Origin: JBFMEX01 sp040752215
GTDB lineage: Bacteria > Pseudomonadota > Alphaproteobacteria > Rhizobiales > Hyphomicrobiaceae
Assembly: GCA_040752215.1 (NCBI GenBank)
Contig: JBFMEX010000103.1
Span: forward strand, 3,041 to 67,040
Direction: 5' to 3'
DNA: 64,000 nt
In this document: positions 17,705 to 25,569 of the stretch, piece after piece
Layout of the letters: the number at the start of each line of letters is the position of its first letter
How positions within the stretch are numbered: position 1 is the first letter of the stretch
Translations under genes and position numbers: made by a program
Notes under the pieces: generated by a model
The model's database searches: none
Told to the model about the DNA's origin: nothing
Seen by the model: only the letters and a program-made list of their open reading frames with translations

Positions 17705-17977
17705 CTACTGCTCCGGATCGAGCGGCACCAACCCCTTCGGCTGACCGTCGGCGCCGAGCGTCAGCTTCTCGACCTTGGCCTCGGCCTGCTTCAGCAGCCG
17801 GTCGCACTGCTCCTTCAGCGCCTCGCCGCGCTCGTAGATGGCGATCGATTCCTCCAGCTCCACGTCGCCGCGCTCGAGCCGCGCGACAATGCCCTCGAGC
17901 TCCTTCAATGCCCGCTCGAAGCTCATCTCCTTGATGTCGGCGAGGCTCCTCGCCGGTCCCTTGCCGCTCGTGGTCAT
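17705..17977 (-). CDS. xseB: exodeoxyribonuclease VII small subunit
   Basis: A 90-residue cytosolic protein. The core M-S-F-E-R-A-L-K-E-L-E-G-I-V-A-R-L-E-R-G-D followed by L-E-E-S-I-A-I-Y-E-R-G is the XseB helical hairpin that packs around the XseA catalytic subunit. A short N-terminal extension and a C-terminal tail (about 20 residues) flank it. Exonuclease VII trims single-stranded DNA in both directions. xseA is not in the window. Its position between a class II deacetylase gene (38 bases upstream) and dxs (199 bases downstream) is conserved in the order and suggests one leftward transcript. Confidence 0.94.
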   Translation of the reverse strand: MTTSGKGPARSLADIKEMSFERALKELEGIVARLERGDVELEESIAIYERGEALKEQCDRLLKQAEAKVEKLTLGADGQPKGLVPLDPEQ

Positions 17978-18015
17978 CGCATTTCAGGCCCGTGTTGCAG
18001 TTGCATCCGGCGTCG

Positions 18016-18966
18016 TCAGGCGCTCGCGTCCATCAGCACGCGCACGTGCACGCCGACCGAGCGCGCCAGCGCGGTCAGGTCATAGCCCCCTTCGAGCATC
18101 GACACCACCCGTCCGCGGCAATGGCGCTCGGCCATGTCGACAATCTTATCGGTCGCCCACATGAAGTCCTTCTCGACGAGGCGCAGGTTGGCGAGCGGAT
18201 CGGCCTCGTGCGCGTCGAAGCCGGCGGAGACGAGAATGAGATCGGGCGCAAAGTTGTTGAGCGCCGGCAGCACCCTCTCCTCGAACGCCTGCTGGAACCT
18301 GTCACCGCCGTCGCCGGCCCTGAGCGGCGCATTCCAGATATTGCCGACGCCGGTCTCCGACAGCGCGCCGGTGCCCGGATAGAGCGGCATCTGGTGCGTC
18401 GAGGCGAAGAACAGATCCTTGTCGGACCAGAAGATGTCCTGCGTGCCGTTGCCGTGATGGACGTCGAAATCGACCACCGCGATCCGCTCGGCACCGTACT
18501 TGGCCCGCGCATAGAGCCCGGCGATCGCCACATTGGCGAAGATGCAGAAGCCCATCGCCCGCTCGCTTTCCGCGTGGTGGCCGCACGGGCGCACCTGGGC
18601 GAACGCGTTCCTGATTCCCGAGCCGTCGTCGAGCACAAGATCGACCGCCCTGAGCCCCGCCCCGACCGCACGCAAGGCGGCTTCCCAGGAGCCGGGCGAC
18701 ATCACCGTGTCGCCGTCGAGATGGATCGGGTCGGCGCCGGCCGGCGGGCGCACGCGCTTGATATGGTCGAGATAGGACTGCGGATGGGCGCGCAGGATCG
18801 CCTCCTCGACGTCGTCGCGCAGCGGCGCCTCCTCGCGCTTCAGGCCCTGGAACAGCTCGTGTGAGAGCACCTTGTCGATCGCCCGCATGCGATCGGGTCG
18901 CTCGGGATGGTATGGGCCGGTATCGTGCTCGAGGAACGAGGGATGGGTGATCAGCAGGGTCGCCAT
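18016..18966 (-). CDS. histone deacetylase-family (class II, acetoin-utilisation type) zinc amidohydrolase
   Basis: A 316-residue cytosolic enzyme. The zinc/charge-relay motifs are in place: R-P-C-G-H-H-A-E-S (tandem His), V-V-D-F-D-V-H-H-G-N-G-T-Q (Asp and His zinc ligands), S-A-G-F-D-A-H-E-A-D-P (third ligand) and L-E-G-G-Y-D-L near the C-terminus with the usual Tyr. The bacterial members remove acetyl or acyl groups from polyamines or other small amides; the natural substrate here is unknown. It lies 38 bases upstream of xseB and is probably cotranscribed with it and dxs. Confidence 0.92.
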   Translation of the reverse strand: MATLLITHPSFLEHDTGPYHPERPDRMRAIDKVLSHELFQGLKREEAPLRDDVEEAILRAHPQSYLDHIKRVRPPAGADPIHLDGDTVMSPGSWEAALRAVGAGLRAVDLVLDDGSGIRNAFAQVRPCGHHAESERAMGFCIFANVAIAGLYARAKYGAERIAVVDFDVHHGNGTQDIFWSDKDLFFASTHQMPLYPGTGALSETGVGNIWNAPLRAGDGGDRFQQAFEERVLPALNNFAPDLILVSAGFDAHEADPLANLRLVEKDFMWATDKIVDMAERHCRGRVVSMLEGGYDLTALARSVGVHVRVLMDASA

Positions 18967-19070
18967 GCGGGGAGGGCTCGGGTGCGCTTGCGGAGGGACT
19001 CGGCCAGCATGTTAGCGGACGGCGAGGGGCCTGTCATATCCGCGTGCCGCCGCCCGGAAGGTCGGACGGC

Positions 19071-19958
19071 TCAGCCCTGCTTCAGCATGGCGACGCTGGC
19101 GATCTCGACCCCCGGCGGTGGCCGGCTGTCGGCCGGAACGAAGAAATCTGGCGCCAGCGGCTGGGCGGGATCCATCCGATAGCGGCTGAAGTCTCCGACA
19201 CCGCCGACCTCGTGAAGGAATGTGTCGTCGATCAGGAAGTGGCCGGTGAAGCTCTGCGCCTGCTGCTGGAAGACGAGATGCGCGGCATCGGCCAGGATCT
19301 CCGGTGAGCGGCTCATGCGCATCAGCCGGTCGCCGCCGAGCACGTTCTTGATCGCGGCGGTGGCGATCGTGGTGCGCGGCCACAGCGCGTTGACCGCGAT
19401 TCCCTTCGGCCGCAGCTCCTCCGCGAGCCCGAGCACGCAGAGACTCATGCCGTACTTGGCGATCGAGTAGGCGACGTGGCCGGCGAACCACTGCGCCTTC
19501 ATGTCCAGCGGCGGCGACAGCATCAATACGTGCGGATTGGCGGCCTTGGCGAGATGAGGCAGGCAAGCCTGCGTGGTGACGAACGTACCGCGCGTATTCA
19601 CCTGGAACATCAGGTCGAGGCGCTTGGGATCGGTCTTCTCGATCGGCGACAACTGGATCGCCGAGGCGTTGTTGACGCAGATGTCGATGCCCCCGAACGT
19701 CTCCGCGGCGCGCCCGACCGCCGCCTGCACCTGCGCCTCGTCGCGGATGTCGCAGACGAGCGCGAGCGCCTTGCCGCCGACCCGCTCGATCTCGGCCGCG
19801 GCGGTATGGATCGTGCCCTCGAGCTTGGGGTGCGGTTCGGCGGTCTTGGCGGCGATGGCGACGTTGGCGCCGTCGCGCGCGGCCCTGAGCCCGATCGCCA
19901 GCCCGATGCCGCGGCTCGCCCCGGTGATGAACAACGTCTTGCCCGCAAGCCCCGCCAT
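19071..19958 (-). CDS. short-chain dehydrogenase/reductase (HSDL2-like)
   Basis: A 295-residue protein with the NAD(P) motif T-G-A-S-R-G-I-G at residues 13-20, N-N-A-S-A near 95, and the Y-S-I-A-K catalytic Tyr-Lys pair near 170. The insertion A-K-T-A-E-P-H-P-K-L-E-G-T-I-H-T after strand 2 and the N-A-L-W-P-R-T-T-I-A-T-A-A motif are characteristic of the HSDL2/SDR-C branch associated with fatty-acid metabolism; the animal protein also has an SCP2 domain, which is missing here. It stands 105 bases from the deacetylase gene in the same direction. The substrate is unknown. Confidence 0.88.
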   Translation of the reverse strand: MAGLAGKTLFITGASRGIGLAIGLRAARDGANVAIAAKTAEPHPKLEGTIHTAAAEIERVGGKALALVCDIRDEAQVQAAVGRAAETFGGIDICVNNASAIQLSPIEKTDPKRLDLMFQVNTRGTFVTTQACLPHLAKAANPHVLMLSPPLDMKAQWFAGHVAYSIAKYGMSLCVLGLAEELRPKGIAVNALWPRTTIATAAIKNVLGGDRLMRMSRSPEILADAAHLVFQQQAQSFTGHFLIDDTFLHEVGGVGDFSRYRMDPAQPLAPDFFVPADSRPPPGVEIASVAMLKQG

Positions 19959-20033
19959 GCCCGTCCTCCCCCCAAGCGTGCCAATTTTCTTCCAGCCTAC
20001 GATGGAACGCCGTTCGGGCCAACGCTCGCCATC

Positions 20034-21566
20034 TCAAGCCGCAGCCTGCGGGCCCCTGATCCGCCCGACGAGCCAGCGAAGGAAGCGGACCGGCGCGGTG
20101 ACGAGCGCCCAGACCTGCCGCGCGAGCATGACGACGAACGCAGGCAGGGCGACCAGCGGCAGGAACAGCAGCACCATCGCCACGCCCTTCACCAGTCGCG
20201 CCGCGTGATAGCCGAGCGCACCCGCGTACTCCTCGCGCCGCTCGGGCGGCCAAACCCGCGCCCACCACCCGCGCGCCACGGGGAGGCCGATCAGCCCGAG
20301 GATGAGCGCGCCGATGTAGCCGTACTGGATCGCGGCCGGGATGCCCGGCACGATGCGTGCGTCGAGCTCCTCCCGGCGCTCCTTGCTCAGCGCATGCGCC
20401 TCGATCGCATTGGTGACGACGTTGCCGGTGACCTGCGAGACGATCTCGTCGGTCCACGCCGCGACCTTGCCCGAAACCGGCTCGGCCGGCGCTCCCGCCG
20501 GCTCGGCCCTGACGACGACGCGGCTCAGGCCGTCCGGCTCGGCACTCACGGCGAGCTTGCCGCGACGCCGGCCGAGCGCATCGAGGAAGTCGGCGAAGGT
20601 CGCCCGCTGCAAGGCGTCCTCGAGCCCGTCGACCTCGATCCGCTGCCACAGCCAGTTGCGCCCGCCCGGCTGGCGCGCGGTCGCCGATTGCAGGATCACC
20701 AGATTGACGTCGGCCGCCTCCGCCGCCTTGGTCAGGTCAGCGACGACGAGTGTCCGCTCGGGCCCGCTCGCCGGCTGGAAATGCAGGAACCGTCCCTCGA
20801 TGCGGCCGCCGACCAGCACCGTCTGGCCACGAAGCGCGCCGAGCGCCTTGCCGAGCTTGTAGGGATCGACGGCATCGACCAGAGCGCGCCCCGTCGCGGG
20901 GTCACGCCGCGGCACGCTCGCCAGCGTCTGCGGTCCGCCGGGCTCCAGCGCGACGACGCGGACGTCGGCCTTGTTCAACGGCCGCGCGAGCTGCCACAGC
21001 GCTTCCTCGAAGGCGGCCTTGTCGGTGATCTCGGCGACGACGTTCGGCTTGATCGTGGCATAGAGCCGGTTGCCGCCATCGGACGTGCTGCGCTTCAGCG
21101 GGTACGCCTGCCTGCCGACGACGACATTGAGATCGGCATTGTGCGGCAGGCTGTCGAGATGCGCCCGCCCGGCAAGCACCGCGTCCTCGGAGAGATAGAG
21201 CGCGAGACGGCTCTCGGGACCGGCCTCCGGCGCCAGCGCCTGCACCACTCGCCCCATCTCGTCCGGCGTTGCGGCGGTGAAGACGGCGCCGTCGCGGTCG
21301 ACGAAGCGCCAGTGCCCCTCGGGCGTTGCATGCGCGGCGAGAGCGACCCCCTTCTCGGCCGGCGGCAACGCCCTGACGAACGCCGCCGGATTGTCGAGCG
21401 CGCCGAGGCCGAGCTTGCCGCCCCTGCCGCCGGCCTCGCCCGCCTCGCGTGCGAGCTTGGTCAACCAGTTGGCTGCGGCCGGCGTCGCGGAGCCCGCAAG
21501 CAGCGCGAACAGCGCCACCATCAATGCGGCGCCCCGGACGGCCGAGCGTATATGCTTCCCAGGCAT
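20034..21566 (-). CDS. exported protein with C-terminal membrane segment, unknown function
   Basis: A 510-residue protein. It begins with a signal peptide (hydrophobic core about residues 12-32, cleavage near P-A-A-A-N), has a long periplasmic region (about 35-395) of alpha/beta character without a recognised motif, and ends with two or three hydrophobic segments (about 405-425, 450-480) and a basic C-terminal tail (R-F-L-R-W-L-V-G-R-I-R). No catalytic signature is evident. The ATG at 21566 is the natural start for the signal peptide; the frame stays open another 156 codons but runs through the crotonase gene in a shadow frame. The 32-base gap to the crotonase gene suggests a shared transcript. 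Confidence 0.75.
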   Translation of the reverse strand: MPGKHIRSAVRGAALMVALFALLAGSATPAAANWLTKLAREAGEAGGRGGKLGLGALDNPAAFVRALPPAEKGVALAAHATPEGHWRFVDRDGAVFTAATPDEMGRVVQALAPEAGPESRLALYLSEDAVLAGRAHLDSLPHNADLNVVVGRQAYPLKRSTSDGGNRLYATIKPNVVAEITDKAAFEEALWQLARPLNKADVRVVALEPGGPQTLASVPRRDPATGRALVDAVDPYKLGKALGALRGQTVLVGGRIEGRFLHFQPASGPERTLVVADLTKAAEAADVNLVILQSATARQPGGRNWLWQRIEVDGLEDALQRATFADFLDALGRRRGKLAVSAEPDGLSRVVVRAEPAGAPAEPVSGKVAAWTDEIVSQVTGNVVTNAIEAHALSKERREELDARIVPGIPAAIQYGYIGALILGLIGLPVARGWWARVWPPERREEYAGALGYHAARLVKGVAMVLLFLPLVALPAFVVMLARQVWALVTAPVRFLRWLVGRIRGPQAAA

Positions 21567-21598
21567 CGCTAGACGGTAGGCTCCGCTTGCGGCCGAAT

Positions 21599-22375
21599 TC
21601 AGCCGGAGCCGGCGCGCGAGAAATCCGGCGCACGCTTCTCCATGAATGCGCGAAACGCCTCCGCCGCCTCGGGCGAGCGCAGCCGCTCGGCGAACACGCG
21701 AGCCTCCGCCTCGCTGTGCGCCGCAACGGCCTCGACGTCGCCGCGCATCAGCCGGCGCGCCGCGGCGAGCGCCGTCGGCGGCTTGGCCGCGAGCGCGCGC
21801 GCCGCCTCGGCCACCGTTGCCTCCAAGCTCTCGACCGGCACCACCGCGTTGACGACTCCCGCTTCGCACATCCGCTCGGCCGAGAACGTCGCGCCCAGCG
21901 CCAGCATCTCGAACGCGCGGGCATACCCCATGCGCAGCGGCATCAGCAGGCTGGAGGCCGCCTCCGGTACCAGGCCGAGGGCGAGGAACGGCGTCGAGAA
22001 GCTCGCGCGGTCGCTCGCATAGACGAGATCGCAATGCATGAGCAGCGTGGTGCCGATGCCGACCGCTGGGCCATCGACGCCGGCGATCAGCGGCTTCTCG
22101 AGCCGGGGCAGCAAGCGCACGAAGGCGAGAATGTCGGCGAGCCGGTCGGCGTCGCCCCCGCCGGCGAGAAAATCGGCAATGTCATTGCCGGCGGTGAACA
22201 CGCCCTCCGAGCCGACGAGCACGTGCACCGCCACCCCGGACGATGCCTCGCCCTCGATCAGCGCTGCGCTCAGCGCCCGGTACATGGCGCGGTCGAGCGC
22301 GTTCCTCTTCTCGGGCCGGGTGAGGCGCAGCGTCGCGACGCCATTGGCCCGACTGGTCGAGATCGCGCCGCTCAT
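21599..22375 (-). CDS. enoyl-CoA hydratase/isomerase family protein (ECI2-like)
   Basis: A 258-residue crotonase-fold enzyme. Seen: L-T-R-P-E-K-R-N-A-L-D, the oxyanion loop F-T-A-G-N-D-I-A-D-F, and G-P-A-V-G-I-G-T-T-L-L-M-H-C-D-L-V-Y-A-S-D. The F-x-A-G-N-D-I/L motif and the F-S-T-P-F-L-A-L-G-L-V-P-E-A-A-S-S block resemble delta3-delta2-enoyl-CoA isomerases (ECI2 type), with one candidate acid Glu in V-P-E, rather than classical two-Glu hydratases. It is 155 bases downstream of an acyl-CoA dehydrogenase gene on the same strand, consistent with a fatty-acid or thioether acyl-CoA route. An ATG at 22399 would add eight basic residues. Confidence 0.88.
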   Translation of the reverse strand: MSGAISTSRANGVATLRLTRPEKRNALDRAMYRALSAALIEGEASSGVAVHVLVGSEGVFTAGNDIADFLAGGGDADRLADILAFVRLLPRLEKPLIAGVDGPAVGIGTTLLMHCDLVYASDRASFSTPFLALGLVPEAASSLLMPLRMGYARAFEMLALGATFSAERMCEAGVVNAVVPVESLEATVAEAARALAAKPPTALAAARRLMRGDVEAVAAHSEAEARVFAERLRSPEAAEAFRAFMEKRAPDFSRAGSG

Positions 22376-22530
22376 GCCGGCCCGCCGAGACCGCGACAAT
22401 CAGGATGTCCAGCCGGCCGGCCGACACGCTTATTCGGTTGCGCGCCGCGAAACGCAGTCTCAGCGCCGGCCACCGCGCGCGGCCAGCCGAGAGATGGGTC
22501 GAAGCTCATGTGGTTGGGCATCGATCGGCC

Positions 22531-24309
22531 TTAATGTGCCAGCTGCTCGCCACGCACGCCGAGCAGCACCTCTGCTCCGCCCATCACCGTCTCGCCGAGA
22601 CCGGGCGCCGCGGTGGCGATGTTCTCGGCGAAGAAGCGCGCCATCAGGATCGCTTTGTCGGACTCGTCGCTGCGCCGGACTGCGGCCAGCGCGCCGCGCG
22701 CGAGATAGATGCCGCCTGCCGCGATTCCGAACAGCCTGAGATACGGCGTCGCGCTGGCGAGCGCCGCCTCGGGCCGCGACAGCAGCATCCGCCCGATCCA
22801 CTGCGTCGCCTCCTCGAGCGCGGCCACTGCCTGCACGAGGCGACGGCCCATTTGGCCGCACTGTGGCCGGTTCGAGGCCTCGATCTCGGCCGCCGTCTCG
22901 GCGAGCCCGCCGATATAGGATTTCACCACCTCGCCGTTGACCAGCGGCAGCTTGCGCGTGACGAGATCGATTGCCTGGATGCCGTTGGTGCCTTCGTAGA
23001 TCGGCAGGATGCGCGCATCGCGGTAGTACTGCGCGGCGCCGGTCTCCTCGATGAACCCCATGCCGCCATGGACCTGCACGCCGAGGGAGGCGACCTCGCA
23101 GCCGACATCGGTCGAGAACGCCTTGGCGACCGGCGTCAGCAGCGCCGCGCGGTGAGCGGCGATCTGGCGCTCCCGCTCGTCGCCGGCCCGGTGCGAGATG
23201 TCGATCTCGGCAGCGGTGACGAGACAGATCGCGCGCGCGGCCTGGGTCATCGCCTTCATCGTCAGCAGCGTCCGCTTGACGTCGGCATGCACCACGATCG
23301 GCACCATGTCGCCGGCAGGGGCCTTGAGCGCACGGCCCTGGCGGCGCTCGTTGGCATAGTGGAGCGCGCGCTGCGTCGCCCGCTCGGCGACTGCCACGCC
23401 CTGCACGCCGACCGCGAGCCGCGCCGCATTCATCATGATGAACATGGTGGCCAGCCCGCGGTTCGGCTCTCCGACCAGATAGCCGATCGCGCCGTCCTTC
23501 TCGCCAAAGGTCATCACGCAGGTCGGGCTGGCGTGGATGCCGAGCTTCTCCTCGAGACCGGCGCACACGACGTCGTTGCGCGCCCCGAGCGAGCCATCGG
23601 CATTGACGAGCCGCTTCGGCACCAGGAACAGCGAGATGCCCTTGGTGCCGGGCGGTGCGTCGGGCAGCCTCGCCAGCACCATGTGCACGATGTTGTCGGT
23701 CAGCTCGTGGTCGCCATAGGTGATGAAGATCTTGGTGCCGAAGATGCGGTAGCTCCCATCGGCCTCAGGCACCGCGCGCGCCTTCAGCGCGGCAAGGTCG
23801 GAGCCCGCCTGCGGCTCGGTCAGGTTCATCGTCCCGGTCCACTCGCCCGAGATCATGCGCGGCAGGTAGATGCGCTTCAGCTCCTCCGAGCCGTGCGCCG
23901 AGAGCGCGTCGATCGCCCCTTGGGTGAGCAGCGGACAGAGCCCGAACGACAGGTTGGCGGCGTTCCAGATCTCGCCCGCCGCCATCGACAGCAGGCCGGG
24001 CAGTCCCTGACCGCCGTACGCCTCCGGGCACGGCAGCGCACTCCAGCCGGCCTCCGCGAACTGCCGGTAGGCCTCCTTCCACCCGGGCGGGGTTGCGACC
24101 ATGCCGTCGACAAGTCGCGAGCCCGCCTTGTCGCCTTCTCGGTTCAAGGGATCGAGCACCTCGGAGGCGAACCGGCCGGCCTCCTCCAGGATCGCGCGCA
24201 CGGTGTCGACGTCGAGCCCGTCGTAGATCCCCTGCGCGATCAGTCCGTCGATCCCGACCGCCGTCTTGAGCGCCGCGAGGATGTCGTCTACTGGAGCCCG
24301 GTAGGTCAT
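22531..24309 (-). CDS. acyl-CoA dehydrogenase of the long (about 590-residue) class
   Basis: A 592-residue FAD enzyme that introduces an alpha-beta double bond into acyl-CoA. Seen: P-C-P-E-A-Y-G-G-Q-G-L-P, the M-N-L-T-E-P-Q-A-G-S-D-L flavin/substrate motif, K-I-F-I-T-Y-G-D-H-E, G-I-H-A-S-P-T-C-V-M, and Y-Y-R-D-A-R-I-L-P-I-Y-E-G-T-N-G-I-Q with the expected catalytic Glu. The extra N-terminal segment (residues 1-60) and C-terminal 130 residues define the long class, which includes 3-methylmercaptopropionyl-CoA dehydrogenase (DmdC) as well as many fatty acyl-CoA dehydrogenases. The substrate cannot be decided from the sequence. The ATG at 24309 follows GGGGACGGC. Confidence 0.92.
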   Translation of the reverse strand: MTYRAPVDDILAALKTAVGIDGLIAQGIYDGLDVDTVRAILEEAGRFASEVLDPLNREGDKAGSRLVDGMVATPPGWKEAYRQFAEAGWSALPCPEAYGGQGLPGLLSMAAGEIWNAANLSFGLCPLLTQGAIDALSAHGSEELKRIYLPRMISGEWTGTMNLTEPQAGSDLAALKARAVPEADGSYRIFGTKIFITYGDHELTDNIVHMVLARLPDAPPGTKGISLFLVPKRLVNADGSLGARNDVVCAGLEEKLGIHASPTCVMTFGEKDGAIGYLVGEPNRGLATMFIMMNAARLAVGVQGVAVAERATQRALHYANERRQGRALKAPAGDMVPIVVHADVKRTLLTMKAMTQAARAICLVTAAEIDISHRAGDERERQIAAHRAALLTPVAKAFSTDVGCEVASLGVQVHGGMGFIEETGAAQYYRDARILPIYEGTNGIQAIDLVTRKLPLVNGEVVKSYIGGLAETAAEIEASNRPQCGQMGRRLVQAVAALEEATQWIGRMLLSRPEAALASATPYLRLFGIAAGGIYLARGALAAVRRSDESDKAILMARFFAENIATAAPGLGETVMGGAEVLLGVRGEQLAH

Positions 24310-24404
24310 GTGCCGTCCCCTGATTGCGCACCCCCCATTCGGGGGATTCGTTCGCGAGATTAGGCCCAAGCCCGCCCCGAGCATAGTCCAGAAGAGCCGC
24401 CCTC

Positions 24405-25358
24405 GTGTCCATTGCACCCGCCGACGACGCTGCCATTGCGCGGGCCGCGGATCTCCTCCGCCAGGGCCTCCTGGTCGCGTTCCCGACCGAGACCGTCTAC
24501 GGCCTCGGCGCCGACGCCGGCAATGGGCGCGCGGTCGCCGCGGTGTTCGAGGCCAAGGGCCGGCCGCGCTTCAATCCGCTGATCGCCCACCTCGCCGATC
24601 TCGCCGCCGCCGACCGGCTGGCCATGCTGGACGCACGAGCCCGCCGCCTGGCCGAGACATTCTGGCCCGGCGCCCTGACGCTGGTGCTGCCCAAGCGCGC
24701 TGGCGCCCCGATCTCGGAACTCGTCACCGCCGGGCTCGACACGATCGCGCTGCGCGTGCCCTCGCACCCCGTCGCTCGCGCGCTGCTCCAGGCCTTTGGT
24801 CGCGCCATCGCCGCGCCGAGCGCCAATCCCTCGGGAGCCCTGAGCCCGACGGAAGCCGAGCACGTGGAGAGGGGGCTCGGTGACAAGGTGGCCCTGATTC
24901 TCGACGGCGGCGCCTGCACGATCGGGCTCGAGTCGACAATCGTCGGCTTCGAGCACGGCACGCCGACGCTGCTGCGCGCCGGCGCCGTGCCGCGCGCCGA
25001 CATCGAGCGCATTATCGGCGAGCCGCTCGCCGACCCTGCCCCCTCGGCCGGCGCCGCCCCGAGCGCGCCCGGACAGCTTGAGAGCCATTACGCGCCGCGG
25101 GCGCGACTGAGGCTCGGCGCGCTCACGGCGGAGCCCGGCGAGATGCTGCTCGCTTTCGGCCCCGACGCGCCGAAGGGCGTGCCGGGATTGAACCTGAGCC
25201 CGACCGCCGACTTGCGCGAAGCGGCAGCCAACCTGTTCGCCTACCTGCACATCCTCGACGAGACGGGGGTCGCGGGAATCGCGGTGACCGCCATTCCCGA
25301 GCACGGTCTTGGCGAAGCCATCAACGACCGCCTCCGCCGCGCCGCCGCGCGGCGCTAA
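24405..25358 (+). CDS. L-threonylcarbamoyladenylate synthase (Sua5/YwlC type)
   Basis: A 317-residue enzyme that makes threonylcarbamoyl-AMP from threonine, bicarbonate and ATP for t6A37 of tRNA. Residues 1-205 form the YrdC fold with F-P-T-E-T-V-Y-G-L-G-A-D-A, K-G-R-P-R-F-N-P-L-I, T-L-V-L-P-K-R, A-L-R-V-P-S-H-P and S-A-N-x-S-G. Residues 225-317 are the Sua5 C-terminal domain, with the S-H-Y-A-P linker motif. The presence of that domain makes it the Sua5 rather than the short TsaC form. GTG start, divergent from the acyl-CoA dehydrogenase gene. Its stop overlaps that of the 27-codon frame on the other strand. Confidence 0.94.
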   Translation: MSIAPADDAAIARAADLLRQGLLVAFPTETVYGLGADAGNGRAVAAVFEAKGRPRFNPLIAHLADLAAADRLAMLDARARRLAETFWPGALTLVLPKRAGAPISELVTAGLDTIALRVPSHPVARALLQAFGRAIAAPSANPSGALSPTEAEHVERGLGDKVALILDGGACTIGLESTIVGFEHGTPTLLRAGAVPRADIERIIGEPLADPAPSAGAAPSAPGQLESHYAPRARLRLGALTAEPGEMLLAFGPDAPKGVPGLNLSPTADLREAAANLFAYLHILDETGVAGIAVTAIPEHGLGEAINDRLRRAAARR

Positions 25359-25438
25359 GCGCCCACGAGGCCGATTGCGATCACGGCGGCGACGAGCACG
25401 ATGTGTGCGATCACGAAGGTCCCGGCGCGAGCGGTCAT
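25355..25438 (-). CDS. 27-residue predicted single-span membrane peptide
   Basis: A short frame, ATG to TAG, whose product begins M-T-A-R-A-G-T-F and then is almost entirely hydrophobic (V-I-A-H-I-V-L-V-A-A-V-I-A-I-G-L-V-G-A), enough for one membrane helix with an internal His. A GGAGGAG Shine-Dalgarno sequence ends about seven bases before the ATG, one of the best ribosome binding sites in the window. The stop codon overlaps the stop of the convergent Sua5-type gene. No family is recognised. Small-subunit, regulator or leader-peptide roles are all possible. Confidence 0.6.
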   Translation of the reverse strand: MTARAGTFVIAHIVLVAAVIAIGLVGA

Positions 25439-25569
25439 TGGCGGCTCCTCCATTGCTGCACGATTTGTCGTTGTTCCGGGCTGCGAGGTTCAGCCGGGGC
25501 CATCCGCTTGGACGAGCAAGAGCGTGGTGCTACGGTCCCCGCCCGCTCCCGACCGAGAAGACCGACGCG

